The translations under genes and the position numbers were made by a program. Shown in pieces: positions 23,367-36,070 of a DNA stretch of 64,000 nt. The DNA comes from Setomelanomma holmii (lineage: Eukaryota > Ascomycota > Dothideomycetes > Pleosporales > Phaeosphaeriaceae). Where the stretch lies: contig ML978159.1 in NCBI GenBank assembly GCA_010015745.1, forward strand, positions 310,001-374,000, in the 5' to 3' direction. The notes under the pieces are model-generated. The model had not been told where the DNA came from and did not search any database. It saw nothing but the letters and a program-made list of their open reading frames with translations. How positions within the stretch are numbered: the first letter of the stretch is position 1; each line of letters opens with the position of its first letter.

Positions 23367-24388
23367 TCATCGACCCTTCTTCGTTTTCCCTTCGCCCGCA
23401 GGTACGAACCTCTTCCTTACTGCCTTGACCATTTGATTGAACCAGTAGAAGTTCAGCAGACTCAAAGCTGTATTGCCGACCAAGTACACACTGACGAGCC
23501 AAATCGGCAGATCACCCACAGCGCAATCAGAACCTCGAAGATTGAGAGAACTCGCATTGGCCCCACACTTCTCATCGCCGAGAAACGAGCCCATCGGCTG
23601 TTGCGAAGGCATCGTCAGTGCCTTGTACATGTCTGAATAGATCAAGGTGGACGAGTACGTGCCCCAGACGATGCGGCAGCCGAAGAAAGTAATGAGCAAA
23701 GCGATGCCGTTGTACAGCTGTAGCTTTGAGCCAGTCATGCCTAGCTTGTCGCAAAACCAGTGGATGTTCAGGAAGGGTGTCGAGAGCTCGTACAAGACAA
23801 AAGAAAGACCATAGTAGTTTCCAAAGGGCTTCTGAGCGAACATTAGCTTTTGTTGTCTACTGTTGAGGACGAGCTTACGAAGCCAATGCAAGTCACAGCC
23901 AGAGCACCGATGGCATGCAATAACGCACTTGGTCCAGCGATGGAAAGATACTGCGTAGAGATCTGGAGGTCCCATAGGAAGTAGCCAGCGGCAAAACCTT
24001 GCACCATTCCAGACGCCGGAGTGTAACCCCACAGTCGGCCCCTCCAGTCCATCGCATGCCTCTCTTCGTCGCGAAAGATAACCCACAAGGCAGCAGTGTT
24101 GATGAAGAGTGCTTGGATCATGGACACCCAGTGGATGTCCCAGTTGAGTCGCGTGCGCTTGTTAAAGCCTCGGTATGTGCCTGGGCAGACAAGCTGCGAT
24201 ATGGCTGGAGACAGGACATAGAGGATGAAATGATAGCCAAGGAAACCAAGAAGGATCTCGTGGACATGATACGGCAAAGTGCTAAGTCCAAACTTCTCAG
24301 AGAAGGGCTCGCTGAGCTGAACCAGCAGCGAAGGTGGAGGAATAGGATCCCGCATGTTGGGCCTTACTATACGGTCGACTATAGCCAT
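23367..24388 (-). CDS. TLC (TRAM-LAG1-CLN8) domain membrane protein
   Basis: Multi-pass membrane protein, probably in the endoplasmic reticulum, of the TMEM56/CLN8-like branch rather than a ceramide synthase. Exons: 24388-23879 and 23831-23367 (47-bp intron), 324 residues. The start at 24388 (MAIVDRIVRPNMRDPIPPP) is preferred to a Met 35 codons upstream. Hydrophobic segments occur near residues 50-65, 90-110, 130-145, 155-172 and again in the second exon. TLC features include NWDIHWVSMIQALF, a GYFLWDL step, the HAIGAL strand and ELSTPFLNIHWF. The C-terminus is basic (RKRFVPAGEGKTKKGR), which could serve as an ER-retrieval tail. Lipid-related function is inferred from the domain only. Confidence 0.82.
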
Positions 24389-25242
24389 GATCGTCAGTTG
24401 TGTCGCAAATGGGCTCGACAAAGAGAGATGTACTGCTATTAAGTGACTGTCCTCATGATCAGTCTTTATATGAGCCGCTCGCGTGAGCTCCACCGGGGAT
24501 GTTTCCTTATATGTGTGAGATGCAGCTTTTCATACAGGGCATGCCTCGGGAGGGGACGATCCGTGTGTCCTCTTGCGGAGCTGACGATCGGCAGGCGCGT
24601 TACTGCCAAGCGCCGGACTCTTGCATCATTCCACCTTGACTTAAACAACACTCCATAAAATACACCACAACCATCGCCCACTGCCACCCACGGCGTCTCT
24701 ATATCCCGCTACATCTCGCCCAGCGCTGTGTAGGTTCATCCGCGCCCTCGAAATGGCGTTACTGGAGGGCAGGCCCTTCGAGAGGAGACTAACGACCGAT
24801 GTCTTATGCAGCGGTCACGAGCAACGGCCCTGAGATCAACTCTCCACGACGCCTGGTTTCCATTGTTGACAAAATTCCTCATCGGCGTCGGCACCGACAC
24901 CGGAAGAACATTGTCGCCGCGACGCGTCCCCGCGCGTTTCCCCACAAACATACCGCCTGACTTTTCTGCCGCCTAATCAACCGAAGCTCGAACTTTTGGC
25001 AACAGCGACAACAACACAACACGACACTTTCACGCCTTGTCTCGCAAGTCACCTTTTCTCTTGGAAGCAATCGCAATACCTGTCACTTCTAGACAAAGAC
25101 TGCTTCAAAGAACGGCGCATTGCGTGAAAGACTGAAGCATATACGACATTGTGTGACCTCAAGCTTCGCAACTACACAACCCGTCTCCAGTTGCATTCAC
25201 GCCATACCTCCGATCGCAAGAACCCCCGTCAATCCCGGCAGA
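24389..25242. other. Divergent promoter region
   Basis: 850 bp between the TLC gene and CUS2, which are transcribed apart. No convincing reading frame; the CUS2 frame is open back to an ATG at 25120, but that extension looks non-coding. Promoter elements were not assigned. Confidence 0.45.
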
Positions 25243-26291
25243 ATGTCCAACCCCGCCTCTGCCATGACCGAGGAAGACGTCGAACACTTCATGGGCGGTT
25301 TCGCTACTTCCGAGGCGCCTGTTGCTGATCAAGTCACTGACACCTCTAGCAAGAAGCGCAAGAAGGCCGAAGACGAACCGGTATGTACCAAAAGTCTGTG
25401 TGCACCTTCTATACTGACACAATCTTCACAGGCTGGCAAAAAGGCCGCGAAGGTCCAAGAAAATCGCGCCGTCTATGTCACCAACCTGCCCCGCGACACC
25501 AACGAGGTCGAGATCAACGAGGTCTTCTCTCGATATGGTATCATCGACCAGGGCGCTGATGGCAACAAGCGCATCAAGATGTACACTGATGACGAAGGCA
25601 ACTTCAACGGAGAGGTTTTGATTGTTTATTTCAAGAAGGACAGCATCAAGCTGGCTATCGATATGATGGACGACTACTTCTTTCGCATCGAGGAGCAGAA
25701 CAACGGCACTATCCATGTCAAAGAGGCTGACTTCTCCTACAAGCGCAACAAGGACAGTGATCAGATCGTTTCCAAGATGACCCGCAAGGACAAGAAGGCT
25801 TCTGAGCGTAACCGTGCTGACCTTAATCGGTACGTGCTGTTTGCCTTTAAGTTTGCGATCGTTGCTAACTGTTCACCAGCAAGCTCGCCGAATGGTCAGA
25901 CAACGAAGAAGAGGTCGCCGAGGTCTTCGCGCCGAAGAAGAATAAGTGGGCTAAAGTCTGCATCATGAAGTACGCCTTCACCATCCAGGAGCTTGAAGAA
26001 GACCCTGAAGCATACCTTGAGATCAAAGAGGATATTCGCGAGGTGGCCGAGGAGTTTGGTGACGTCACCAACGTCACCCTCTTCGACAAGGAAGCCGATG
26101 GTACTATCACAGTCCGTTTCCGTGAGTTCGAGAGTGCCGAGAACTTTCGCGACAGGAACAATGGTCGCCACTTTGCAGGTCGCAAGCTCCAGGTCACCAT
26201 TGCCGAGGACAAGCCGAAGTTCAAGAAGAGTGCTCGCGGCGAGGAGGATAGCTCAGATGAGGAGCGACTGGAGAAGATTGCCAAAGCTTGA
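25243..26291 (+). CDS. CUS2: Tat-SF1/Cus2 family U2 snRNP splicing factor
   Basis: Nuclear factor that binds SF3b1/U2 snRNA and helps prespliceosome assembly. Exons: 25243-25380, 25432-25829 and 25880-26291 (introns 51 and 50 bp), 315 residues. RRM1 spans about 55-140 (AVYVTNLPRDTNEVEINEVF, then GEVLIVYFKKDS). A charged linker (KMTRKDKKASERNR) follows. The second domain, about 200-300, is a U2AF-homology motif: it has acidic helix residues (EVAEEFGDVTNVTLF) and the R-x-F signature RHF at 275-277. The C-terminus is short, acidic and Lys-rich. The start at the internal Met (MSNPASAMTEEDVEHFMGGF) is chosen because similar proteins begin there. Confidence 0.9.
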
Positions 26292-26740
26292 AGCCTTTTC
26301 AGCTGGTCCACATGAGATGGATCGGTGCGGTCGTCTGATACGGCATGAGATGGTTGAAATGGTAGTCTGGATAATGACGATACCCAATTTGTACTATATA
26401 CAATTCAAAGAGCCTGAGGGGCTTCGATGTTCTTCTGGGACATTTTTGACACTTCATGTGCTTTCCTGTCTTGCCAAATGCTGCAAGTGATTGTGCTATA
26501 GCAGCCTATACGCCATTGAGGTCATCCAAGCCCCACTTGTAAAGACACGTGGCTATGGCAAGCTCTGAAGACACACTGGGTTGATTGAACAGAATATTTC
26601 GAATTTCAGAATGCACGCTAAATAACGAGCGACTCTGTAAATGCACACCCAATTTCAAATGCCAGTATATGCTTCATCAACAGGGCTTCTCCTCGACCCA
26701 GGGTATCAATCCGCAAACCTCACCCACGACGACTAACATA
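26292..26740. other. Convergent 3' region
   Basis: About 450 bp of moderately AT-rich sequence between CUS2 and the endopolyphosphatase gene. Nothing beyond 3' UTRs is visible. Confidence 0.45.
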
Positions 26741-29086
26741 TCACAACTCCATGATCTCCTCAACTACTTCGTCGGCCCCTTCGCTTGCGCCAAACAACTC
26801 CTCTATATCCTTGGGATTCATGGTCCCGACAAACGCGCGCTTGACAAAGGTATACCATTCGCGCGAAGCTTTGTGATGTTTCTTCTTCTTTTTCTTGTGC
26901 TTCTTGCCATGTTTGCCCTTGCCCTTGGCCTGCTCTTGCACGTCGTCATCATCTTCCTTGTCCTCCTCCTCATAATCTTCCACATCCTCCTCAGCACTAC
27001 TCGTCCTTGCCCTCCCAATCTTCCTCGCATACTCGACCCACCTTCTCACTGTCAAGTCTGCAAATCCACGATCCTTCCTTGTATCATACTCGACCTCAAA
27101 CACAAACTCCTTCGGATGCGGTTCCGGCCTAGGTTGTTTACCCTGGTGTTTACCGTGCTTGCCTTCTTTCCAGCCACTGGTCTCTATCGTCCCGTTGGAG
27201 GTGATGTTCAGGCCGAAGATGGTGTGAGGTGTATTTTCATTCGGTGAGACAGGAGTGCTGGACTCGACGAAGTCGTTGTTTATTTCGGTTAAGTTGGCGA
27301 AGTATTGTGTGTAGCGGGTCCAGGTGAATGTTTGGGGCGAGTATGCGGGGCCTGGTGGGGAGGTTGCGTCGGGGCCGGCGGGGACTTTGAATTTGTATTT
27401 GCGTGGGCCTTTTTTGTCGTGTTTCTTTTTCTTGTTCTTTTGGGTATCGACGTCGTCGAGGTACGATGTGTCGTCTCCTGAATCCTCCGGGGTGAGCATC
27501 GGACGCTGATTGGCAGATGGTATCTGGGGATTCGAACTGCTGTACGTATCGGGGACAATGAGATCTTCGAGACTGGTGATGTTGTACTCGATGATTCGGA
27601 GCGTTGGGTAGTAATTCGGTACGACACTGGGCGAGACGTGGGTTACGCTGTATCGTTCTGCGTACTTGCCTCCGATCTTCTCTAGGTACTTCTTCTTGTC
27701 GTCCTTGTCTGCTTTGCCCTTCTTTGCAGGTTTCAGCATCGAAAGCTGCCAGTGCCAAGGTGATTGCTCCTCATCTTCCTCCGCGTCCACCATTGCCTTC
27801 GACTTTCTGTTCGACTTCGTTGGGGGTACTGGGAGTTGAGCCCACGCTTGTCTGAGGTCCAAAAGATAGTCCGATGCAGAAGCAACCGTGACCTCGCCAT
27901 CCTCATACAAGCTGATCTTGCCATCTTCTTCTAGAGTGCTCGGTGAAGCACCACTAGCCATCCTCCCCTTCTCGGCATCTTTGCTAATCTGCTCAAAGTC
28001 CTGCAGCATGAAGTGGTCGATGTTCATGTGCCCGTACAAGTTGCCCACGATCACGTCTCTAAATTGCCGCTGCCAGAGTGTGTACTTCTGCCAGCACGTC
28101 TCGTCCCAGCTCTCTTTACTGTCGACTCGCGCGGGAGGCACGTGGCCCATGAGAATCGCCTTCATGCCCCGCTCGCGCAGGATTTGGAGCTGGATGCGCA
28201 GCCATTCCATGTGTTCGTAGCCGGGTTCATGTTTGTTCGCACAACCGTCGACGCCCGAGTTGGAGGAGAAAAAGTAGCTTGCCAACGTCAGTCCATGGTC
28301 TGCAAGGCAGGAAAAGCGCTGGCTCACATAGTATTCAAGCTGATCACGGCCAACTTGTTCGGTATGACCTCGACGCTGAACCAGCCACCCTGCTGAAATT
28401 GATGCCTTTGCGCCTCGGGTATGAAGCTCCTCCAAATGTCCAGATACTTCTTGGTCCAGCGGTTTGGTCCAGCGAGGAAAATATTGTGCGGCATGATGTC
28501 GTTGTTGCCAAAGGTAGGGACGACCGGAACAGCCCACTCGTCCACATTTCCATGCTTGTCTTCATCCTTTCCAAAGACCTCTGCAAACTTGGACACCATG
28601 TATTCATTCTGCTGTATAACCTGCTTCTGTGTACGTGGAAGCGCCTCATCGTTATCGTGCCGCGCCGAGTCGCCCGTCCAAATGACAAAATCTATGTCGT
28701 TCTTGATGTTGTCGTGGATCCACTGGAAGGTCTGGTTGATGAGCGAGAACGGTGAGTCGCACCCGGACGTCTCTGCGCCGTATATGCCCGCAGGCCCTCG
28801 TTGGCGATGGCATGCTGCCTCCGCTGTGGTGCTCGAATATGTCTTGTAGAAAGGGTCGGGGTGGAAGTCTGCGCGTACTTTGGTCAGATCTCGGTGTGCC
28901 CCACGGAAGGTTCGACTTGCCCGTAATATGCAGGAACTTTCCAGTCAACTTCCGTCCCTTAGATAAGATCTTGCCATGGAGGTTCGATGCAGATATGCGG
29001 TTGGCTGCTGCCCCAGATGCGCTAGGCGGGGCAGCATATGAAGTTCCCCAAAGCAGCAGCCCGCATAGAAGCGCGTCTCGTCGCAT
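26741..29086 (-). CDS. PPN1: Vacuolar endopolyphosphatase (Ppn1-like)
   Basis: Metallophosphoesterase that cleaves inorganic polyphosphate inside the vacuole. Exons: 29086-28921, 28868-28328 and 28277-26741, 747 residues. The N-terminus is a hydrophobic signal/anchor (LLCGLLLWGTSYA). Calcineurin-type metal motifs appear in order: DFHPDPFYK, WTGDSARHDND, FGNNDIMPHN, LMGHVPP and GHMNIDHF. Intron 1 (28869-28920) uses a GC donor (G|GCAAGT), required for the frame. Intron 2 is 50 bp with a CTGAC branch and AAG acceptor. The C-terminal 250 residues are unusual in density of charge: Glu/Asp blocks (DVEDYEEEDKEDDDD) then Lys/His blocks (KHGKKHKKKKKKHHK), before the conserved-looking REWYTFVKRAFVGTM. 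Confidence 0.92.
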
Positions 29087-30059
29087 CGCGAGGATGCTGC
29101 AGGTGAGGAAAGCCAGTAAAGCAAATAAAGCAGCACTCAAGGTATACAGAACATCAGCGCCGACATCTGTGGGGTGTCCAGTCTGTAAATCTTTTCCAAG
29201 CTTCGGCACCGTGATGGCGGTGGGCCGCAAGCCATAGGCAACCAGAAAGACCAGAGAGAGAAACGTGCGCCCGAAGCCCTTGCCATTGGACGTCACTCGG
29301 CATCACTAGCCCAACACTAGCACACCCGACAGTCGATCTCCCCAAGCATCACTCTCCCATGCTTGTAATATTCCTTTGTGACCTCAAAAGGTCGTGTGAC
29401 GCGGCCACGTCTGTATTGACAGTATTTGAGCGCATTCAGCAGATTGAACGAGGTCGTGGATGTCTTAAAAACAAACGACCGTTATCGAGCAACTCAAGCT
29501 GTGGAGAGGCCCGCAACCTCGGGCATTGCGCGACGAGCTCGTGTGACCTCTAATCCTCCAGAACAAAGCTCACGAGGGCGTCGAAAATCCCGCATCGCAC
29601 ACGCAGGTCATCCACCGCACGAGTGGTCAATAAGGTATGCAGCTTCCTTGTCATTGCAGCATGTGAAGGCTGAGTCTACATGCCCTTATGCTGCTATCAA
29701 TAAGAGCTTCGCTCGATGCAAACATCTCTATTCTGTCCCGTATCGGAACAATACCAGACGGTACATGCCTGCCTTCTCAACACTGTCCATCGATTTTTGA
29801 GCCGTAGCAAGCGCCGTCTGTGCGAATGAAAGAAACACCGTCTCGGGCACTCCTTGACAGGAGGGCACCGTATGCGTAGAAAGAAAAGCATGAAAAGCAG
29901 ACACTGCTCGGGACTACCCATGTTGTGAATAGTCCAACCGGAGCCCGAACACCAACGCTATGCTTCAAGAAACATTCCTGTATGCCACCATAAAATCAAA
30001 TAAAACGCCTGTATCGTGTGATGGTATATATGGTATGAGTTGTTATGCGTCAAAAGAGC
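29087..30059. other. Intergenic between PPN1 and CHD1
   Basis: Contains the PPN1 promoter and the CHD1 3' flank. Open frames are short. No domain or RNA gene is apparent. Confidence 0.45.
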
Positions 30060-33000
30060 CTAAACCCCATTCGTTTGCCCGTTCGTTGGCTGCGCGCTTG
30101 AAGACTGCTTGCCGTTCATCTCGGATTGCAACATCTTCTGGTACATGCCCTTGATCGCAGGGACAGTAACACTCGGACGAGGCCAGTAGTTGTTGACTGT
30201 GTAGGACCTGTGTAACGTTAGCTTGGTGGGAACGTTCGTTGATTATGGGTCTGCCTTACCAAAGGCGCTCCTCCAGCTCTTCATTGTCGCGAGTCTCTGC
30301 ACGGATGAAGTTACCAATGGCAATCAGCTCCACCTTGAGAACCTTAACCATAGCCTCCTTCTGGGGGTAGTTCTTGGGGGTCGCCTTCTTGAGACGACTG
30401 AGATTATCGCGGACTGGTCGAAGCTTGCGCTCAACGAAATCATCCGGCTTCTTCTCCTTTGGTTTCGGCGTGGTATCAATACTGCGAATCTGCGGCTGGC
30501 TTTGACTTTGAGATCGTGGTCGCTCTTCGGACGGACGCGGTCTCTCCTCCTTAAGGCGAGGCCGATCCTCCTTAGGACGTGGTCTATCCATATCTCCACT
30601 GATCTTGCGCCGAATCTCTGGTGTGCCGTTGCGCTCCGGGAGCTGCTGACGCCGATCGATACTATGGCGATGGTCCTTGCGATGGCCGTCCGATGGCCGA
30701 TATTGGTCGCTGTGTCTAGAGCGGTCGTGGCTACCCTTGTCGTAGTGTCGGCTATCAGGACGATTCTCGGGATGTCGACTTTCACTGTTGCTGTGTGCTC
30801 GCTGGTTGGGTCTATCAGCATCGCGGGAAACAACCTTACGCACGGGACCTGAGGGCCCGGGACTGGCAGAAACACTCGCGGCTTTGTCTTGCCGGCGTGC
30901 CATGTTCAGGTGATGCTTCTTGTTGTTGCGGTGATGGTTCTCCATTAGGCGTTTGGCATTAGGATCAACACCAGCCTTATCTTTAAGGACGGTCAATAGG
31001 TAGTTGGCCCTTCGTACGAGGTGGACTGCACCAGGAGATTTGGCGTTCTTCTCCTCTGCCTTGTTGCGCTCTTCCTTCTTGTCAACACGGTGCTCTTCGA
31101 GATAGAACTTGTCAGTCAGGCCAAGATCTGCGTCGTCTCGAATTTGCATCCAAGCACCATAGCCGTGTCGTGAGATGCCAATGCAAAGCATGCCATCCTC
31201 TCGAGCTCCCCAGGGACACGAGTAGCTCGCCGGTTTGATTGCATCTGCGATTCGGAAGCTGCGCCAGTCGCCGGTGGCCTCGATGGCCTCCTTCAGTATC
31301 CGCATCTCGACTGGGCGATCCATGATAGTTTCGGCGTTCAGCTTCTTGACCTGACCAAAATCGAAGAGGACAGCTTTCTTGTCCTTCTTGGTGAGTTGAC
31401 GATTGGCTTCGGCCTCCAGGTTCTTCAACCTCATCTGCTCTTGCTTGACCAACTCTTGACTCTTGGTGATCACCTCGTTGAGAGTAGCCTTTACCACTTC
31501 CAAGTCTCGACCAACCAATTTGGCCGCGCAAAGCATCTCATCGCCACGCTCTTCGATCGAGCCATAACGTTCGAACGCACGTACGAGGTTGCGCGTCTCC
31601 TTCGTGTTGAGTGGCCGCTTGGGATCGCGCTTGACGTTGTCATCCTCGGACGGCTCATCGTCGTCAACTTCGATGTCGCGCGAAGCCTCCATAGCTCGCT
31701 TCTTAGCAGCACGTTGCTCGCGTGCGCTTGCAGCTGCTGCTTTGCGTTTGCGGGGAGCACTCTCCTCGAGAAGCTTCTGAGTCTCCTCTTCTTCTTTGCG
31801 CTGTTGGATCTCGGCTTTGACAACCTCGAGTTCTTCTTTGGGAATGATATCATCCCACTCTAGGTCAATCTTGACATCGGTGTACTCGAAATTCTTGAGG
31901 AATTCTGCGCCACCATCGGATGTAAGGCCAGCTGCTTGTTCAGTCTTGTGCTCCTCGGCATTTTCAAGGACGGCATCAATGTCCAACTCCTCGAGTTTCT
32001 TCTGATTGCCGGACTGTTCGAACATCTTCTGGCCACGCCGTTTCAAGATATTGTTGATGTCATCAGCAGAAGTGGGCTCGGCGGCGACGCGGCTCATCTT
32101 GTCATTGAGCTCCTTTTGCTGACGGTCGGTGACGCCACGCTGGATGGTGATGAACTCGAGCATTCGCTTGTTGCGAGCTCGCTCAAGGATCTCTTCTTCA
32201 ATGGTATCCTTTGACACCAAACGGTAGACACTCACGGGCTTTTGTTGACCAATACGATGAGCTCGTGCCATTGCCTGCAAATCCGCTTGAGGGTTCCAGT
32301 CCGAGTCGAACAAAATGACTGTGTCTGCGGTCATGAGATTGATACCCAGCCCACCCGCTCGCGTTGACAAGAGAAAGCAATAATCCTCGCTGTTGGGAGC
32401 ATTGAAGTGATCGATCGCGATTCTTCGGTCGCTTGCAGGCACTGTGCCATCTAGTCGCTGATAGGTGTAGTTGCGTAACTTGAGGTAGTCTGTCAAGATA
32501 TCCAGCATATGGACCATCTGACTGAAGATAAGCACGCGATGACCATCGGCCTTCAGCTTTGTCAGGAGTCGATCAAGCAACATCATCTTTCCGCTCGTGG
32601 TAATCAGCGCCTTTAGTGTCTCGTCTTTGGTAGAGTTCTCTTTAATGTACTTGGCCTCAGCGTTAGGGAAGAGGAGCGGGTGATTACTAGCCTTCTTCAG
32701 CTCCATGACGATGTTCAACAGAGACTGCTTTTGGCCGGTGCCACCTTCGTTGAGTGCTTCGTAGTTCCTGGTGAGGATGTTCTTGTAGTACTCGAGCTGG
32801 ATATCAGATAATTCCACGCGGAGGATCTTTTCTGACTTGGGAGGCAGATCGTTCTCGACCTTCTCTTTCGTGCGGCGAATCATGTAAGGCTGAATCGCTT
32901 CACTGAGCTCCGCCAGTTTATGACTAGCATCCTCAGATGCGAGATCCACGTTCTCGTCGACAGTGATCTTGCCGGGCATTAGGAAGTCCATCAGGGCTGA

Positions 33001-35164
33001 CAATTCGCCGAGAGTATTCTGGATAGGGGTACCAGTGATGAGCAGTCGGCTTGGTGCGTTGAATTGAAGCAACTTCTCGTACAGCTGAGACTCGCGGTTC
33101 TTCAATCGATGCGCCTCGTCAACGGCGAGGAACTGCCACTTGATGCTGGAGAGGAACTGCCAGTCGGCAAGAACGTATTCGTATGTGGTCAACAGAACAT
33201 TGAACTTGATCTTCCTCGGATTACCATCGACTAGCAATTCCTTGTCGCGAATGGTGCTCCGGGCATCCTCTCGACCGGTGTAGATGACATAGTTGACGTC
33301 GGGCGTCCAATTGTTGAATGTATCGGCCCAAGCTGGCATAGTCGATAACGGTACGACGCAAATGAATGGGCCGTCCTGTCTTCTATCATGTCGCAACCAG
33401 TTCATAAAGGACACGGTTTGCACCGTTTTGCCAAGACCCATCTCATCGGCCAGGATGACGTTGGTCCCTCTGCACCAATTGTGCGCGAGGAAGTTCACGC
33501 CCTGCAACTGAAAGGACCTGAGCTTCCCAAACTTTATGTAATCGGGTTGTTCGTCAAGCTTGACGAACTTGCGACGAGTATTGAGGTTCGATTCGCGAAG
33601 ATCTGATGACGGTCGATTCGAGGAGCGGTCGAGGTAGCGGTCGATTTCCGTTTGCGATAGTCGACTCACGAGAGAGCCCGACTCCCACGTGCAGAATTCG
33701 TACGTCAGACCCTTCCCTACAAATGGTTAGGTAATCCGAAAGGGGTATTGGTGATGGCGAAAGCTTACACTTGACCATGTACTCGGTCTCCTCTTCGCCG
33801 TCGCGCGAGTCAATGACACGCTCGACAACGTGGAAGTCGAGCTGGCTCTCCCGCTCTGCTTCCCGCGCCACCATGTGTTGCTCAAACTCCTCTGGTTCCG
33901 TCTTCTTGCGATTGTGGTAGAACATGTCGGTCATGACAGGGCCCTTGAAATAATTGTCGAGCTTACGCCAGCCCTTGTGCGAGGCTGCTGTCTGATAGTC
34001 TTCCCATGTGGAGTGGAAGTGGGCCTTGTCTTGCCATTTGATCTATCAAAGCAGAGTCAGCAATGGCTACCATACGAATGAGGGAGGCGCTTACCAAGTA
34101 CTCGAAATCCTTTTTGACAGCATTGAAAGGGTCAAACTCTGCACGTTGTTAAAGAAGCCACCACATCGGAACCGTACCTCATACCTGACTCATCTTTGGG
34201 CCTGTGATCGAGGATCTTGTCGATGATAGGCCCAGTGTCTTCCACCTGGTTGGCCCAGTAGCTGGGTGTCATATCGTCTTCCTCCTCCTCAAACGAGTCT
34301 TCTCCCTCTTCATTGTAGTTTGTCACTTGGGCGCCGCGCCGCGAAGAAAATCGAACCTCGGCTTGTGATGGGGAGAGTCGGCCTTCAGCTACTGCCCGCA
34401 GACGTTGCCGCTCTTTCCGTGTGGGGATGTTCTTTTTGGCATTAACGTAGCCGTCCGATTCCAAGTCAGAGTCGGCTGCGTGATAGACTGGTGTTGGCTG
34501 ATTAGAGGCTAGAGGGTAGTGTCAGTACAGTGGAGATGGAGTTTTGATGCATGCACGTACCCTTGCGCGAGGCTGTTCGCTGGCGCTTGCGGGGCTGGTC
34601 AGAGCCAGAATCATCATCCTCGTCATCGCTATCGACCTGGAATGTGTCAGTATTCATCTCGTCCATCGTCCTGAGGCATCCTACAATGCGACGACTGTGT
34701 CGGGCGCGACCCTGGGTCACTGTCAGCATGCGTTTGTGCGAAGAATAGGTGCCACGTACACTACGTCGCAGCCCGTACAGCTCTGGGTTCTGCTCGATGT
34801 AGTCATCGGCCTTGCGCTTGCTCGGTCTTGACGACTCCTGAGACAATTCGCTCTGGGCACGACTGCTGGGTGCACGATCAGACGGCGGTGAGTCAGAGTC
34901 GTAGTCTCCATCCGGTTCGCCCTCCGCATCCACGTCCTCATCGGAATCGGAGTCGACTTGCATGGGTTCATCATCATCGTACTCCTCTCCAGGCGCGTCG
35001 ATGTCGGATGAGGGTTCTGCTGCGGCGGGCTCTCGGGCATCGGACAGATCGCTATCGCTAGGCGGGGCGGGGCTCTGCGTGGGCGCCACATGTACTGCGA
35101 GAGGTGTTACATGGCCATTTGTGTACGGTATAGTGTCCCTATGGCCCGAAGGAGAGGGCATCAT
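30060..35164 (-). CDS. CHD1: Chromodomain helicase-DNA-binding protein Chd1
   Basis: ATP-dependent chromatin remodeller that spaces nucleosomes over transcribed genes. Eight exons: 35164-34760, 34711-34685, 34636-34561, 34508-34185, 34138-34095, 34042-33769, 33716-30260 and 30207-30060, 1584 residues. The N-terminus is acidic and Ser-rich. Tandem chromodomains fall in about residues 260-400 (LIKWQDKAHFHSTWEDY; KGLTYEFCTWES). The Snf2 motor has DEMGLGKT with Lys480, DEAH at 585-588, ITGTPIQN, and LLSTRAGGLGINLMTADTV plus ARAHRIGQ. A SANT-SLIDE-like DNA-binding region follows, then an Arg/His/Asp/Ser-rich tail and a small conserved C-terminal domain. Exon 2 is only 27 nt, and both 48-bp introns around it are stop-free multiples of three. 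RLI1 lies divergently across 906 bp. Confidence 0.94.
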
Positions 35165-36070
35165 GATGGACGCGGCTGCATGAGATGGTCAGCACAATAT
35201 TTTGATGACCGGTGGTCCCCAGTGGGTGCAAGCAGGTGCGTCGGAAAGCGCGAGATTACGCGACTCGGAATAAAGCAAAAGCGAGCAGGAAGATGGGCAA
35301 GCTATTCGGCAATGGAGGACTGATGCCAGATGTCGATGATCGATGGGCAGTTGATGGAAGAAGGGCGGTCGAGCGGCAGGTGCCTGGAGACGCTCGGAGC
35401 GAATACAGAGAGCGGTGGGGAATAATCGGAAGCGACTCGAACACGGGGGATGTCTGTATCGAGGGCGGAGGACCGGCTGCTTGATGCATCGACGCGAGAT
35501 GGTGATGAGGGAGATGGACTTGCACGAGGCCGGCCACGAGGAGAAAAGCCAAATTTGTGCAGATGCTACAGAGAAAAAAAAAGTCAGGAGGGCATGCACT
35601 TACAGTCCATGTGTGAGTACCCCCACTACAGGCGGCGGGAAGAGTGCTCGTGGGTGGTGAGGTGTGGGTGGTCGTGAGAGTGTGGATGTTGCTGAAGTCG
35701 GACTGGGGCTAAGTCCCGGCGAGCAGCACGAGCGACGGAGCGAAGGCTGATGGCTTGGCAACAAGGCTGCACCCGCTACCAATCAACGGCCGGGAGAATC
35801 GCTTACCAGGCCGTGAATGCTCGCAACGTCGCAAGTGGAGTGCTTTCTGTGTCTTACCACGGTTCTTTTGCGCTGCGTTGACTGCGTATTCGGTGAGAGC
35901 TACAACGTTCGAGATTCTCGTGTTCTGAGTCCTCGGTGGGCCTGCCTGTGCAATATATACGCGCGCTCGAGTCCGTGACGCACTTACGAGCCCCAAAATC
36001 CCCGCCAACCGTGGTTTGCGACTCTTTCTTCAACAACTGTGCCAGGCTCTCGCACCGAGCCACCGCCAAC
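35165..36070. other. Divergent promoter of CHD1 and RLI1
   Basis: The two essential-type genes are transcribed away from this 906-bp stretch. It includes a run of nine or more A (about 35573-35582) and several purine-rich tracts. No gene is supported. Confidence 0.5.

Noticed and set aside
24443..24687. Small frames in the TLC to CUS2 promoter
   Set aside because: Short, on both strands, with no domain or splice continuity.
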